A stretch of 64,000 nucleotides of DNA, from NCBI GenBank assembly GCA_027023305.1, contig JALVVR010000048.1, positions 257,633 to 321,632 of the forward strand. Direction: 5' to 3'. Under the pieces are notes generated by a model. The model was not told the DNA's origin. It made no database searches and saw only the letters and a list, made by a program, of their open reading frames with translations. The translations under genes were made by a program, and so were the position numbers. Positions 46,873 to 56,580 of this stretch are shown one piece after another (within the stretch, counting starts at the first letter, position 1; each line of letters begins with the position of its first letter). This DNA is from Campylobacterales bacterium. GTDB lineage: Bacteria > Campylobacterota > Campylobacteria > Campylobacterales > QNZT01.

Positions 46873-46888
46873 TGACAAGATATTGTCA
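46873..46888. promoter_or_regulatory. Candidate YefM-YoeB operator
   Basis: TGACAA (46873-46878), 4 nt, TTGTCA (46883-46888), a perfect inverted repeat 13 nt upstream of the antitoxin ATG. Conditional autorepression by YefM-YoeB acts at such sites. Confidence 0.55.
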
Positions 46889-46905
46889 TTTTATCAGATT
46901 AAAGA

Positions 46906-48204
46906 TTAAAAACTTTTAAGTATTTCTACCGTTTTATCAAAGTCCACAACCTCATCAGGAGCTTGTTTTAAAAACTCTTCCATTGCTTCTTTTTTCTCTA
47001 TTGCTTCATCGAGTTCTTTATCATTTCCTTTTTCATAAGCTCCTATTCTTATCAAAACTTCATTTTCTTTAAGAAGTGAAAACATCCTTTTAAACTTTCT
47101 TGCACTCTCTCCATGCTCTTTTGTTGTTACATCTCCCATCACCCTTGAAGCTGAGTTTAGGATATTTATAGGTGGATATATACCAAAGTCTGTCATCTCT
47201 CTACTTAAAACTATATGTCCATCTAGGATTGAACGACTTTGATCTGCTATTGGGTCGCTCATATCATCTCCCTCTATCAAGACTGTAAAAAAAGCTGTGA
47301 TACTTCCCTTGCCCTCCTCTTTTCCAGCTCTTTCCATAAGTTGAGCTAACAAAGTTAAAGATGATGGTGGATAACCTTTTGAAGTTGGAGGCTCTCCAAG
47401 AGCCAAACCAATCTCTCTTTGAGCCATGGCAAATCTAGTAACAGAATCCATGATAAACAAAACATCCCGACCTTGATTTTTAAAATACTCTGCAACACTT
47501 ATAGCTGAAAAAGCTCCGTATTTTCTCATCAAAGAACTATCATCACTAGTAGCAACCACCACAACTGTGTTTGTCAAATCTCCACCAAGGTTTTTCTCTA
47601 TAAACTCAGGAACTTCCCTACCTCTTTCTCCTATAAGAGCAACTACTTTTATAGGTGCTTCACTTCCTCTTACTATCATTCCCATCAAAGTTGATTTTCC
47701 AACTCCACTTCCAGCAAATATTCCAACTTTTTGCCCAACTCCAGTAGTTAAGAGTCCATCTATCGCTTTTACTCCTACACTAAACTTTTCTTCTATCAAA
47801 CCTCTTTTCATAGCTTCAATAGGAGGTTCTATGATAGGTTTATAGGAAGTTGTATATATATCTCCTTTGCCATCTACAGGCTTCATGAGAGGATCAACAA
47901 CTCTTCCTAAAATTGCATCTCCTACGGGAATTTGTAAGTTATTATTTTCTATATAAGCATTATCTCCTATCTTAATACCTTCTACAAAATCAAAAGGACT
48001 TACTATCAAAAAATCTTCTTTTAATGCTGTTACCATAGATAGTTTTTCTTGTCCATTGCTAGCTTTTATCTTGATAATATCTCCAATACTTGTATCAAGT
48101 CCATTTATTTCTATATTTGAAGCATTGATAGAGATAACTTTGCCAAAGGTTATCTCTTTTATCTCTTTTTGTTTTAGTTTATCTTTGATAGCAGATAAAG
48201 TCAA
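46906..48204 (-). CDS. fliI: Flagellum-specific ATPase
   Basis: 432 residues. F1-beta-like ATPase: Walker [12 protein letters not shown] (about 165-172), then [12 protein letters not shown], Walker [32 protein letters not shown] and the FliI-type [19 protein letters not shown]. It powers flagellar type III export. It overlaps folE by 4 nt, away from a flagellar cluster, as is usual for scattered flagellar genes in Campylobacterota. Confidence 0.96.
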   Translation of the reverse strand: MTLSAIKDKLKQKEIKEITFGKVISINASNIEINGLDTSIGDIIKIKASNGQEKLSMVTALKEDFLIVSPFDFVEGIKIGDNAYIENNNLQIPVGDAILGRVVDPLMKPVDGKGDIYTTSYKPIIEPPIEAMKRGLIEEKFSVGVKAIDGLLTTGVGQKVGIFAGSGVGKSTLMGMIVRGSEAPIKVVALIGERGREVPEFIEKNLGGDLTNTVVVVATSDDSSLMRKYGAFSAISVAEYFKNQGRDVLFIMDSVTRFAMAQREIGLALGEPPTSKGYPPSSLTLLAQLMERAGKEEGKGSITAFFTVLIEGDDMSDPIADQSRSILDGHIVLSREMTDFGIYPPINILNSASRVMGDVTTKEHGESARKFKRMFSLLKENEVLIRIGAYEKGNDKELDEAIEKKEAMEEFLKQAPDEVVDFDKTVEILKSF

Positions 48205-48773
48205 TATTTAGCTCCATTATGTGAATTTATAAAGTTTAAAAATTCACTTCTAGTATCTCTTTGTCTAAACATACCTCTAAGTGCTGAAGTTGTAGTAACT
48301 GAGTTTACCTTTTCAACTCCTCGCATCTCCATACACATATGCCTTGCTTGGATAACAACTCCCACACCTTTTGGCTCAATCACTTCTGTTATTGCATCTG
48401 CTATTTGCTCTGTTAATTGTTCTTGAATTTGTAGTCTTCTTGCAAATACCTCTACCATTCTTGGTATCTTTGAAAGTCCTACTACTTTTCCATTTGGTAT
48501 ATAAGCTACATGAGCTCTACCTATGATAGGAAGTAAGTGATGTTCACACATAGAGTAAAACTCTATATCTTTTATCAAAACCATTTCATCGTTGCTACTT
48601 GTAAAAAGAGCTTCATTTAGTATCTCTTGAGGGTTTTGTTTGTAACCTTTTGTCATGAATTCAAAGGCTTTAAAAACTCTCTCAGGTGTTTTTATAAGTC
48701 CCTCTCTGTTTGGGTCTTCACCTATAATTTGGAGTATATTTCTAACACTTTCTTCAAACTTCTCTTTACTCAT
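48201..48773 (-). CDS. folE: GTP cyclohydrolase I
   Basis: 190 residues. Zn ligands and active site in [32 protein letters not shown], then [16 protein letters not shown], and the second Cys in [11 protein letters not shown]. It makes dihydroneopterin triphosphate for folate, and here also feeds queuosine (queD/queE are 3 kb away). It lies between tsaD and fliI. Confidence 0.97.
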   Translation of the reverse strand: MSKEKFEESVRNILQIIGEDPNREGLIKTPERVFKAFEFMTKGYKQNPQEILNEALFTSSNDEMVLIKDIEFYSMCEHHLLPIIGRAHVAYIPNGKVVGLSKIPRMVEVFARRLQIQEQLTEQIADAITEVIEPKGVGVVIQARHMCMEMRGVEKVNSVTTTSALRGMFRQRDTRSEFLNFINSHNGAKY

Positions 48774-48785
48774 AATTTTCCTTAT

Positions 48786-49769
48786 TTACTTTATTCTTGC
48801 CATTATATCCAACTTTTCAAAAGTTGTAAAATCATCTTTTTTATATCCATCAATAGCACATCTTCCTATCATGACAGCATTATCTGAGCAAAACTCCAAA
48901 GGTGCTAAGTTTAGGTTCTTGTTATATTTACTGCAAAGTTCTTCTATCTTTTTTCTTAAGTAAAGATTTGCACTAGCTCCACCAACTATCGCAAACTCTT
49001 TTATAGTTTCTTTTTCAAAAATCTTCTTTAGTTTGTGCAAAAGATGTTTTGTTGCTACTTTTTGAAAAGATGCTGATATATCACACTTATCTTGGTAACT
49101 AAGTTCTCCTAACTCTTCTATCTTTAATCTTACTTGATTTTTAAGTCCTGAGTAACTAAATGCTATCAAAGGAGAGTTTATAAGTGGAACTGTAAACTCA
49201 AATCTACCTTCATCGCCCTCTTTTGCCATCTTTTCTATAACAGGACCACCAGGGTAATCTAAGCCTAACATCTTAGATACTTTGTCAAAACTTTCACCAA
49301 AACTATCATCCATAGTACTAGCTAAGATTTCAAAATCTTTATACCCTTTTGCCTTTATAACTTGAGTATGTCCACCAGAGACTAAAAGCACAAGAAGTGG
49401 AAACTTTGTTTCTTTTTCGATAAAAAGTGAGTAAATATGTCCGTGGAGATGATTTACTGCTATAAGTGGAAGGTTTAAAGAAATACTAAGTGCTTTTGCC
49501 ATAGTAACTCCTTCAAGCAAGGTTACAGAAAGTCCTGGAGCATTTGTTACAGCTATTGCTTTTAGATTTTTAAAGTAGCTTTCTGTCTGCTCCAAGATAG
49601 CTGGAAGTGCCTTAGCATGAAGTCTAGCAGCTAGTTCTGGAACTACTCCTCCGTACTTTGAGTGATCTATCTCTTGGGAGATTTTTTTATGAAAAATTAT
49701 CTCTTTTGTTTTAATATCTGTTATAGCTATCGAGCTATCATCACAACTACTTTCTATACTTAAAATCAC
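48786..49769 (-). CDS. tsaD: tRNA N6-threonylcarbamoyladenosine transferase subunit
   Basis: 327 residues. ASKHA fold with [13 protein letters not shown], metal ligands in [36 protein letters not shown] and FPVAIVGGAS-type [16 protein letters not shown]. Makes t6A37 on ANN-decoding tRNAs with TsaB and TsaE. Minus-strand TATAAT at 49798-49803. It is the first gene of tsaD-folE-fliI. Confidence 0.96.
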   Translation of the reverse strand: MILSIESSCDDSSIAITDIKTKEIIFHKKISQEIDHSKYGGVVPELAARLHAKALPAILEQTESYFKNLKAIAVTNAPGLSVTLLEGVTMAKALSISLNLPLIAVNHLHGHIYSLFIEKETKFPLLVLLVSGGHTQVIKAKGYKDFEILASTMDDSFGESFDKVSKMLGLDYPGGPVIEKMAKEGDEGRFEFTVPLINSPLIAFSYSGLKNQVRLKIEELGELSYQDKCDISASFQKVATKHLLHKLKKIFEKETIKEFAIVGGASANLYLRKKIEELCSKYNKNLNLAPLEFCSDNAVMIGRCAIDGYKKDDFTTFEKLDIMARIK

Positions 49770-49816
49770 AAAAACTCCAAAATGTTAAAATCATTTGATT
49801 ATATATCATATCTAAG

Positions 49817-49832
49817 AATATCTTAAGATATT
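49817..49832. promoter_or_regulatory. Perfect 16-bp palindrome upstream of tsaD
   Basis: AATATCTTAAGATATT, self-complementary. It overlaps the -35 region of the tsaD promoter and lies 63 nt before the plus-strand gene at 49895. Possible operator; AT-rich. Confidence 0.4.
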
Positions 49833-49894
49833 TTATGTAAAATTCGCAAAATTTACTTTTATTGTATTAGTAAAATTTATAATTGGAGAAAAAA

Positions 49895-50098
49895 ATGACA
49901 GTTGAAGAATTAGAATTACTTGGAAAACTTAGTGAGATAGATCCTATAGAAATGGATGATGATTCACTAGCTTCACTTTTGGAAGAAGCACTAGAGATTA
50001 CAGATGATGATGCTTATGAAGCTATTGCTTTTATCACAGAAAACAGTGATATAGAGTATGAAGACTTGCAAAGAGTTTACAATACTTTTAAAAAATAA
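49895..50098 (+). CDS. Small acidic protein, unknown
   Basis: 67 residues from the ATG at 49895, preceded by TTGGAG at 6 nt; a TTG at 49883 is less likely because it overlaps that Shine-Dalgarno. Very acidic and helical (DPIEMDDDSLASLLEEALEITDDDAYEA). No motif that I recognise. Its stop directly abuts the next ATG, so it is co-translated with the DUF445-like membrane protein. Confidence 0.65.
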   Translation: MTVEELELLGKLSEIDPIEMDDDSLASLLEEALEITDDDAYEAIAFITENSDIEYEDLQRVYNTFKK

Positions 50099-50803
50099 AT
50101 GAAAAAAGAGCTTTTAACAAACATAGTAGCTACTTCGGTAGTTGCTAGCTCTTTTTTTACTCCCTCTACCATTTCAAACCACCTTTATTTAACTGGTGCT
50201 TTCGCACTCTCAGGAAGCCTTACAAACCAGATAGCAATACATATGCTTTTTAACAAAGTTCCATTTTTTTATGGTTCAGGGATTATAGAACTAAAGTTTG
50301 AAGAGTTAAAACTATCTATAAAAGAGCTTATACTAAATGAGTTTTTTACAAAGAAAAGGATAGAAGAGTTTTTAAATAGTGAAGAAAAAAAGATAGAGTT
50401 AGCTCCATTGATAGAAAAATTTGATTTTTCCTCAGCTTTTGAAGCAATGATTAGTGCAGTTAGTGAATCAAAACTCTCTTCAGTATTAAATCTCATAGGT
50501 GGAGTATCAGCTCTTGATGGACTTAAAGAACCGTTTACTAAAAAACTAAAATCCTCCATAGTAAAGATAGTAAAATCTGATGAATTTAAAAATGAATTAG
50601 ATAGATTTTTAAAAAGCTCCACATTTTCTGATGATTTAGTTCAAAAGATAGACAACATAGTTCAAAAAAGATTAGATGAATTAAGTCCTACAATGGTTAA
50701 AGATATGCTTTTAAAACTTATGAATGAACATTTAGGTTGGCTTGTTGTTTGGGGTGGAGTTTTTGGAGGAATTTTAGGACTTTTGAGTTCCTTTATAAGA
50801 TGA
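50099..50803 (+). CDS. DUF445-like membrane protein
   Basis: 234 residues. An N-terminal hydrophobic segment (about 6-45, with GAFALSGSLTNQIAIHMLFNKVPFFYGSGII resembling the DUF445 opening with its conserved TN...AIKMLF), a long charged amphipathic middle (about 60-205), and a C-terminal TM helix (about 213-232). DUF445 (YheB/YjiN) proteins have no settled function. It ends at a strong terminator. Confidence 0.75.
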   Translation: MKKELLTNIVATSVVASSFFTPSTISNHLYLTGAFALSGSLTNQIAIHMLFNKVPFFYGSGIIELKFEELKLSIKELILNEFFTKKRIEEFLNSEEKKIELAPLIEKFDFSSAFEAMISAVSESKLSSVLNLIGGVSALDGLKEPFTKKLKSSIVKIVKSDEFKNELDRFLKSSTFSDDLVQKIDNIVQKRLDELSPTMVKDMLLKLMNEHLGWLVVWGGVFGGILGLLSSFIR

Positions 50804-50821
50804 GTTCCCCCATCTTATAAA
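50792..50821. terminator. Bidirectional terminator
   Basis: TTTATAAGATG (50792-50802) pairs with CATCTTATAAA (50811-50821), 8-nt loop. It spans the stop of the DUF445-like gene and faces the cytochrome gene. Confidence 0.75.
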
Positions 50822-50827
50822 AAGTGA

Positions 50828-51430
50828 TTATTTTAAAGTAGAAATATACTCTGCTAGTGCTTTTATTTTAGCATCATCAAGTTTTGCAGCTTGACCTTGC
50901 ATAACACCTTTCATAGCTTTTCCATAAGTTCCAGCTTTATAACCTTTAAGTGCATTTTCAATTTTAGCAGCATCCCAACCAGCGATAACTTGACTTTGAC
51001 CTAGAGCTTTTTTCTCAGCTTTTTGTCCATGACAACCAGCACATACTGTAAATAATGCCTTCCCATCTGCTTTTGGAGCAGCTACTGCTTCTTTTGCTTT
51101 TTCTACTGTTGCTGATGCACTCTCATTAGCTTTCTCAGCTGTTGCTGCTTCTTTTGTGCTTTCAACTGCCTTAGTAGCTACCTCTTTAGTTTTTTCAGCT
51201 GCTTTTTCAACTGTTGCTGATGCTGCTTCTTTAGCACTATCTACTGCATTTGATGCAACCTCTTTTGTACTTTCAACTGCTTTACTTGCTACTTCTTTAG
51301 TAGCCTCAGTTGCATGAGTTGCAACCTCTGCTGTTTTTTCTTTTACTGTATTTACAGCATCTTTAGCTTTATCACATCCACTAAAAAGTAGTGTAGCAAC
51401 AACTGCTGATAATATTAAACCTTTTTTCAT
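50828..51430 (-). CDS. Lipoprotein cytochrome c with LEA-like 11-mer repeat linker
   Basis: 200 residues. Lipobox LLFSGC gives a lipidated Cys19. Residues about 21-118 are an Ala/Lys/Glu amphipathic helix made of 11-residue repeats such as KEVASKAVEST and KEVASNAVDSA, as in LEA or apolipoprotein helices. Then a mono-haem cytochrome c553-type domain with CAGCH (130-134) and Met ligand candidates at 173 and 177. Inferred: a tethered periplasmic electron carrier on a long helical or flexible stalk. Monocistronic, with AGGAG before the ATG. Confidence 0.88.
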   Translation of the reverse strand: MKKGLILSAVVATLLFSGCDKAKDAVNTVKEKTAEVATHATEATKEVASKAVESTKEVASNAVDSAKEAASATVEKAAEKTKEVATKAVESTKEAATAEKANESASATVEKAKEAVAAPKADGKALFTVCAGCHGQKAEKKALGQSQVIAGWDAAKIENALKGYKAGTYGKAMKGVMQGQAAKLDDAKIKALAEYISTLK

Positions 51431-51458
51431 GTTTTCTCCTTATGTTTTTTTAGACGAT

Positions 51459-51477
51459 GGATTATATCAAATAATCC
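51459..51477. promoter_or_regulatory. Inverted repeat over the -10 of the cytochrome gene
   Basis: GGATTAT (51459-51465) and ATAATCC (51471-51477) with a 5-nt spacer. A minus-strand TATAAT lies at 51466-51461 inside it, 31 nt before the ATG. Operator or short queD-end hairpin; the two cannot be separated by eye. Confidence 0.45.
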
Positions 51478-52046
51478 TAAATTAATTGTGAATCTTGTAT
51501 CAAAAGTTTTTCCCAAAGATTCTTTTTACTCCACTCGTTTCTAATCTGCTCACTAAAAACTATCTCTTTTAACTCAATCTTACCCATAAGAGAAGAGTGA
51601 GCATCTTTCAAAAAGCACTGAGCATATCCAGTATCAGTTTCATGAACTATGATAGAGTTTACTTTTACTTCTCTTTCACCATTGTTAAAAGAAGTCTTTT
51701 GTAAAACTTTTTCTACCATCAAAAATATAACTCTACTAAACTGTTCAGCTGATGGAGAAACTGGAAGCTCCACCCACCTTAAAGAGTGTTTTTTCATGTC
51801 TTTTATATACTCTTTATCATCCCCACTCCAAAGTGCGATAGAGTGATCAAAACTCTCTATCAAATCTTTTATATAAGTCTTAAAAAGCCCAAAATCATAA
51901 ACCATCTGTCCATTGTCAAGATAGTTTGACTCCAATAAAACCTCTACTTTGTAACTATGTCCGTGTATGTTAAACTTACATCTATCAGTAGAACAGTTTC
52001 TAACAATGTGTGCATTTTCAAACTTGAAAAGTTTTCGGATTATCAT
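51477..52046 (-). CDS. queD: 6-carboxytetrahydropterin synthase (QueD)
   Basis: 189 residues, longer than E. coli QueD (121). Zn ligands H13, H28 and H30 in the N-terminal segment (FENAHIV, FNIHGHSYKVEV). DFGLFKTYIKDLIESFDHSIAL is the family centre, and the C-terminal HETDTGYAQC holds the catalytic Glu region. Converts dihydroneopterin triphosphate to CPH4 in queuosine synthesis. It is 2 nt after queE. Confidence 0.93.
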   Translation of the reverse strand: MIIRKLFKFENAHIVRNCSTDRCKFNIHGHSYKVEVLLESNYLDNGQMVYDFGLFKTYIKDLIESFDHSIALWSGDDKEYIKDMKKHSLRWVELPVSPSAEQFSRVIFLMVEKVLQKTSFNNGEREVKVNSIIVHETDTGYAQCFLKDAHSSLMGKIELKEIVFSEQIRNEWSKKNLWEKLLIQDSQLI

Positions 52047-52048
52047 AA

Positions 52049-52816
52049 TTATCTCCCCTCCTCATTATCCCAAAGCCTTATGTGCATCCTATCTACATAA
52101 TTATAACAGTTTTTTATGCAAAATGATGCTACGGCTTTGTCATTTTTGGCTAACTCTTTTGAGGTTGAGCCCATTGGCATACAAAAGATTGGGATATTTA
52201 AATCTTTTGTTATATCTTTTATCTCTTCTTCGCAAAGTGAGTTTTTACTTAGGACAAACTTAAAAAAGCTATTTTTTGTATTTGTCGCTATATCTTTTAT
52301 AGCTTTTTGATTTATCCTTTTCTCTTTTGTTTCACCACTATTTTTTAGCTTTACACTCATAGAAAATGTTACCTCTTTATATATAGGATAGATTTCAAAG
52401 TCTATCTTAAAAGTTGCATTTGTCTCTATCGTGATACGAAAGCCATCTTTTATCAGTTTTGTTATCGTCTCTAAAAAGATTTGTTTTTTGTGATGAAGAA
52501 GTGGCTCTCCTCCTGTTATGACTATGTCTGGTTTGCAAGTTGTATTTATGTATTTTTCTACTTCATTTAAAAGTTCTTTTGAATTTTTTATCTTTTTCCA
52601 ACTTTTTAAAAAGTGTTCCCTATTTGTAGCTCTTATGCTATCACATCCCAAAAGTTTAGAGCCATCTTTTGGAGAAGTAAGCTGTACACCAAATCCAAAA
52701 CAGTTTAGGTTACACCCACCAAATCTTAAAAAAATAGATGGTCTTCCAGCAAACCTACCCTCTCCTTGTATGGAGTAAAAACTCTCAACTAAGTATAACT
52801 CATCCTCCAGTTTCAT
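52049..52816 (-). CDS. queE: 7-carboxy-7-deazaguanine synthase (QueE), radical SAM
   Basis: 255 residues from the ATG at 52816 ([20 protein letters not shown]), which overlaps the moaA end by 17 nt; an upstream in-frame start (52852) lies deeper in moaA. The cluster motif begins CNLNC and the next Cys is 18 residues later, after [17 protein letters not shown], so it is CX3CX18C rather than CX3CX2C. Then [10 protein letters not shown] and [10 protein letters not shown] follow. Makes CDG from CPH4. It is in an operon moaA-queE-queD. Confidence 0.9.
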   Translation of the reverse strand: MKLEDELYLVESFYSIQGEGRFAGRPSIFLRFGGCNLNCFGFGVQLTSPKDGSKLLGCDSIRATNREHFLKSWKKIKNSKELLNEVEKYINTTCKPDIVITGGEPLLHHKKQIFLETITKLIKDGFRITIETNATFKIDFEIYPIYKEVTFSMSVKLKNSGETKEKRINQKAIKDIATNTKNSFFKFVLSKNSLCEEEIKDITKDLNIPIFCMPMGSTSKELAKNDKAVASFCIKNCYNYVDRMHIRLWDNEEGR

Positions 52817-53765
52817 AAAATGCCCTACTAGAAGTTTCACTCCCCTCTTCATCCCACTTGTTTTTCTCAGGTTTGTTTTTAAGTACTTCTTTTAAAACTT
52901 CAACTGCTTTTTGCATATCTTTTTTTTCAACAGCCTCTTTGATACTCATAGCATCTTCAAAGTAAAGACAAGGTATCAAAAAGCCCTCAGCTGTAAGTCT
53001 TATTCGGTTACAACTCTCACAAAAGTCGTGTTTATGAGGATCTATCATTCCAAATCTATATCCATCTTCAAGTTCATAACTAAAACTAGGACTACTTCCA
53101 AATCTACCAAGTTTTTTTATTTTGTACTTTTTCTTTATATGTTCTAGTATCTCTTTTCCCAAAAGTCCTTTGAGCCCTGCTTTTGCACTAGCATTTTCCA
53201 TATACTCTATAAATCTAACCTCAACCCCTCGACTTTTACAAAAATCAAGTATATCAACTATTTCATCTTCATTTATACCTTTTAAAGGAACCATGTTTAT
53301 CTTGACTTTAAGTCCAACTTCCAAGGCTTTCTCTATACCATCAAGAACATTTTTTAAAACATCTTTTTGAGAAATTTTTTGTGCAACCTCTGGTTTTAGG
53401 GAATCTAAAGAGATATTTATCCTCTTTAACCCTGCATCTTTTAGCTTGTCTGCTACTTTTGGTAGCAAGTAGGCATTTGTAGTTAAAGCTAGGTCAACAT
53501 CAGGAGCATATGAGCTTATCATTTTTATAAACCTATCCAAATCCTCTCTCAAAAGTGGCTCTCCACCAGTTATTCTTATCTTATTTATACCCTCATCAAT
53601 ACTAGCTTTCACAAATAAAAACATATCTTCAAAAGAGAGTAGATTCTCTTTTGGAACCCAAGAAAAGGGTTTATCTGGCATACAGTATTGACATCTAAAG
53701 TTACATCTTTCAGTTACTGAGATACGAAGATAATCAACATTTCTACCAAATCCATCTTTTAGCAT
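52800..53765 (-). CDS. moaA: GTP 3',8-cyclase
   Basis: 321 residues from the ATG at 53765, preceded by AGGAAAG; an in-frame upstream start at 53813 is less likely. N-terminal cluster CNFRCQYC (CX3CX2C), [11 protein letters not shown]-terminal cluster [18 protein letters not shown], and the essential C-terminal Gly-Gly. It makes cyclic pyranopterin precursor for molybdopterin with MoaC (56095). It is the first gene of moaA-queE-queD, mixing Moco and queuosine. Confidence 0.96.
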   Translation of the reverse strand: MLKDGFGRNVDYLRISVTERCNFRCQYCMPDKPFSWVPKENLLSFEDMFLFVKASIDEGINKIRITGGEPLLREDLDRFIKMISSYAPDVDLALTTNAYLLPKVADKLKDAGLKRINISLDSLKPEVAQKISQKDVLKNVLDGIEKALEVGLKVKINMVPLKGINEDEIVDILDFCKSRGVEVRFIEYMENASAKAGLKGLLGKEILEHIKKKYKIKKLGRFGSSPSFSYELEDGYRFGMIDPHKHDFCESCNRIRLTAEGFLIPCLYFEDAMSIKEAVEKKDMQKAVEVLKEVLKNKPEKNKWDEEGSETSSRAFYETGG

Positions 53766-53774
53766 AAACTTTCC

Positions 53775-53801
53775 TAAATATTTTTTTTTAATAACCGATA
53801 T
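53775..53801 (+). promoter_or_regulatory. Sigma-28-like promoter of the PAS-chemoreceptor operon
   Basis: TAAATATT (53775-53782), 11 nt, ACCGATAT (53794-53801). Compared with TAAAGTTT-N11-GCCGATAA the spacing is exact and 12 of 16 bases match. It lies 33 nt before the PAS gene ATG. Confidence 0.55.
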
Positions 53802-53833
53802 ATTATCACACAAACAATAAAAAGGGAGAAATC

Positions 53834-54346
53834 ATGAGTGTAGCTATGCAAAGTAGTTATGAAAAAGTTATGGCTGAAGATGACTTTATCGTTTCTAAAA
53901 CAGATACAAAAGGAAAGATAACATACTGTAATGAAATCTTTATGGATATGGCAGGGGCAACAGAGAGCGAGCTTTTAGGCAAACCTCACAATATAGTAAG
54001 ACATCCAGATATGCCAAAAGCAGTTTTTAAACTTCTATGGGAGAGAGTTCAAAGTGGGCAAGAGATATTTGCTTATGTAAAAAACAAAAGTTTTGATGGC
54101 GGGTACTATTGGGTTTATGCAAATATAACTCCTTCTTATGATGAGAGAGGAAATATCATAGGTTATTACTCAGTGAGGATAAAACCAAATCCAAGAGCTT
54201 TAGAAACTATAAAAACACTCTATCAAAAGATGCTTGAAATTGAAAAAAGTGGAGGTATGGAATCTTCTACAAAATACTTAATGGATTTATTAAAAGAAAA
54301 AGGAGTTAGTTATGATGAGTTTATTATCGCCATCCAAAACAGTTAG
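53834..54346 (+). CDS. PAS-domain protein (CetB/Aer-like redox sensor)
   Basis: 170 residues. One PAS domain (about 15-125): [49 protein letters not shown] is the Aer/CetB-type FAD-binding fold, then [27 protein letters not shown]. It has no TM segment and a helical C-terminus. In Campylobacter, CetB works with CetA in energy taxis. It overlaps the chemoreceptor gene by 35 nt, so the two may act together. AGGGAGAAATC precedes the ATG. Confidence 0.9.
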   Translation: MSVAMQSSYEKVMAEDDFIVSKTDTKGKITYCNEIFMDMAGATESELLGKPHNIVRHPDMPKAVFKLLWERVQSGQEIFAYVKNKSFDGGYYWVYANITPSYDERGNIIGYYSVRIKPNPRALETIKTLYQKMLEIEKSGGMESSTKYLMDLLKEKGVSYDEFIIAIQNS

Positions 54347-55592
54347 TGAGTTACAAAAAAAGATAGATTTTGTTACAAGTGAGGCTGGAGAAGGAAGATT
54401 AGAAGAGAGAATAACAGGTATAGATCCCAAAGACCCTCTAGCAAAAACAGCTTGGAATATCAACAACATGTTAGATCAAATGGAATCTCTAATGAGAAAT
54501 ACTAACACATCTGTTAGAATGGCAAGTGAAGGTAAAATGCATAGAAAAGTATTTTGTCAAGGACTAAAAGGTACTTTCAAAGAGAGTTGTTCTGCAGTTT
54601 CACAAGGAGTAGAAGCTATATCTAAAGCAAATGAAGCAAAACTAAAATCTGATCTAGCTTTTGAGTTTGATAAAATAAGTGGTGGTATTAGTAAATCTAT
54701 GAGTGTAATAAATGAAGATTTACAAAGAGCTTCACATGAATCAGAAAAAATATATGACTACTCCACAAAAACTGCAACTAAAGCTAGTGAAGTTGAAACT
54801 TCAACAGTAGAGGTGGCAGATCAGTTAAACAGTATGATAGAGCTTATCCATGATGTAAACGCTTCTATAGAAGGACTTACCGAGAGAACAAGTGAAGTAA
54901 CTTCTGTAGTCAACCTAATAAAAGATATAGCAGATCAAACAAACCTACTAGCACTAAATGCAGCTATAGAAGCAGCTCGTGCAGGTGAACATGGAAGAGG
55001 ATTTGCTGTAGTTGCAGATGAGGTTAGAAAACTAGCTGAAAGAACTCAAAAAGCAACAAGTGAGATAGCTATTACTATGCAAACTCTCTCTCAAGAGACA
55101 AATGAAATACAAGCAAACTCAGAAAGTGTAAACAAACTAGCTATGCAATCAAACGAATCAGTAGAAGAGTTTAAAAATGTCATGACTGAGTTTAATACTC
55201 TTGCAAATACAACTGCTCATATAGCAGAAAAGATAAAACTACTAAATCATATGACTATAACAAAAGGTCAGCATATCATCTTTAAAGCTGATTCATATCA
55301 TAAAATTTTAAATGAAGATGGAAAAGTTTCTACACAGATAAATCATAATGATTGTACTTTTGGAAAATGGTATAAAGAAGAAGGTATTAAAGTTTTTGGA
55401 AAAAGCAAAACTTTTAAAGATATACTAGCCCCTCACTCAAGAGTTCATAAGAGTGCAAATGTAAATATAGAGATGACAAACCAAGCTCTAACTCAAGAAG
55501 TTACACCAAAAATAATAGAAAACTTTAAAGAGATGGAAGAAGCAAGTTATGAGCTTTTTGAAAAGTTAGATGCTTTGATAGAAGAGGTTTAA
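54312..55592 (+). CDS. Soluble chemoreceptor with CZB zinc-binding domain
   Basis: 426 residues, no TM segment. The signalling tip is [20 protein letters not shown] (about 213-232) with [19 protein letters not shown]. The C-terminal CZB domain (about 318-425) has [22 protein letters not shown] and [10 protein letters not shown], that is, the Cys and His zinc ligands. CZB chemoreceptors sense zinc and oxidants such as HOCl. AGGAG precedes the ATG, overlapping the PAS gene by 35 nt. Inferred: cytoplasmic receptor coupled to the PAS protein. Confidence 0.92.
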   Translation: MMSLLSPSKTVSELQKKIDFVTSEAGEGRLEERITGIDPKDPLAKTAWNINNMLDQMESLMRNTNTSVRMASEGKMHRKVFCQGLKGTFKESCSAVSQGVEAISKANEAKLKSDLAFEFDKISGGISKSMSVINEDLQRASHESEKIYDYSTKTATKASEVETSTVEVADQLNSMIELIHDVNASIEGLTERTSEVTSVVNLIKDIADQTNLLALNAAIEAARAGEHGRGFAVVADEVRKLAERTQKATSEIAITMQTLSQETNEIQANSESVNKLAMQSNESVEEFKNVMTEFNTLANTTAHIAEKIKLLNHMTITKGQHIIFKADSYHKILNEDGKVSTQINHNDCTFGKWYKEEGIKVFGKSKTFKDILAPHSRVHKSANVNIEMTNQALTQEVTPKIIENFKEMEEASYELFEKLDALIEEV

Positions 55593-55601
55593 CTATAAAA
55601 A

Positions 55602-55627
55602 ATGGAGAGATTATATACTCTCTCCAT
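55602..55627. terminator. Bidirectional terminator
   Basis: ATGGAGAGA (55602-55610) pairs with TCTCTCCAT (55619-55627), 8-nt loop, between the chemoreceptor and the converging 75-residue gene. Confidence 0.7.
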
Positions 55628-55854
55628 CACCTACAACTACCACCACAACTTTTTGGTTTGCCTCTATTTTGATACATATCTTTTAAACTAACTATCACTA
55701 GATATAAACAGTAAATCCATAAAATGTTCATGATAATATTTTGCTTATAATCTAGTTCTAGGTATAGAATAGGAAGTCCCAAAACTATAGGCCACTTTAA
55801 GTAGTGAAAGAAGAGTATCCAGCTTCCATATAAATCTTTTAGAGTTTTTTTCAT
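55627..55854 (-). CDS. Small membrane protein
   Basis: 75 residues. Two hydrophobic segments (about 13-28 and 36-56) with little loop between, and a Cys-rich C-terminus CGGSCR. It resembles the short DUF-type inner-membrane proteins common next to DUF493 genes, but I do not recognise it. It overlaps the upstream DUF493 gene by 4 nt. Confidence 0.6.
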   Translation of the reverse strand: MKKTLKDLYGSWILFFHYLKWPIVLGLPILYLELDYKQNIIMNILWIYCLYLVIVSLKDMYQNRGKPKSCGGSCR

Positions 55855-56126
55855 AGTACTATCTTTACACAGTCTTCTTTTTTTAACTCTTCAAAAATAG
55901 TTACCCTATCATCATCGCTATGTACTAAAATCGTTACTTTATAGCTCTCATAAGTTTTGCTTTTACTTTGGTTTGAGTTTTCTACTTTGAACTCTCTCTC
56001 ACCAAGTACATTTTTTATTACATGATGAATTTTGCAATGAGAGTTTATTATGACCTTATATGGCCATAGTGTTGGATATGTTATCTCTACTTTTTTATCG
56101 CTCAAATCTACCACTTTTCCCTCCAT
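55851..56126 (-). CDS. DUF493 (YbeD-like) protein
   Basis: 91 residues. DUF493 pattern: [12 protein letters not shown], a central segment and [30 protein letters not shown]. YbeD-type proteins have an ACT-like fold and no fixed function. It overlaps moaC by 32 nt and the membrane protein by 4 nt. Confidence 0.85.
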   Translation of the reverse strand: MEGKVVDLSDKKVEITYPTLWPYKVIINSHCKIHHVIKNVLGEREFKVENSNQSKSKTYESYKVTILVHSDDDRVTIFEELKKEDCVKIVL

Positions 56127-56565
56127 CTTTACTTAAAAGTTTTACTTCACTTATAACCATAGTTTTATCTATCGCTTTTGCCATATCATATATGGTTAGA
56201 AGTCCTACACTTACTCCAGTTAGTGCTTCCATTTCTACTCCAGTTTTACCTGTAAGTTTTGCAGTTACTTGAAGCTCAAATCCTGGTAATTTTGGTAACT
56301 CTATCACATCAGTGTTAACACTAGTTAACATCAAAGGATGACACATAGGGATAAGAGTACTTGTTTGTTTAGCTCCCAGAATAGCTGCTATAACTGCAGT
56401 TTGTAAAACAGGTCCTTTTTTAGTTTGATTTGACACTATCATGTCATATGCCTTTTGACTCATACAAATTTGCCCACTTGCAACTGCCACCCTAGTTGTA
56501 TCGTCCTTTTTTGTAACATCTACCATCTTTGGTCTATCATTTTGGTCTAAATGTGTTAGTTTCAC
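56095..56565 (-). CDS. moaC: Cyclic pyranopterin monophosphate synthase
   Basis: 156 residues. Signatures [48 protein letters not shown] (catalytic Cys/His), [24 protein letters not shown]. It completes cPMP from the MoaA product. It is divergent from the TlpA-like gene, with an inverted repeat with 13-bp arms between them, and it overlaps DUF493 by 32 nt. Confidence 0.97.
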   Translation of the reverse strand: MKLTHLDQNDRPKMVDVTKKDDTTRVAVASGQICMSQKAYDMIVSNQTKKGPVLQTAVIAAILGAKQTSTLIPMCHPLMLTSVNTDVIELPKLPGFELQVTAKLTGKTGVEMEALTGVSVGLLTIYDMAKAIDKTMVISEVKLLSKDGGKSGRFER

Positions 56566-56580
56566 TTTACTCCTTTACTA

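Noticed and set aside
41923..46878. A mobile genomic island carrying both toxin-antitoxin pairs
   Set aside because: No transposase, integrase, inverted or direct terminal repeats or clear base-composition change mark its edges.
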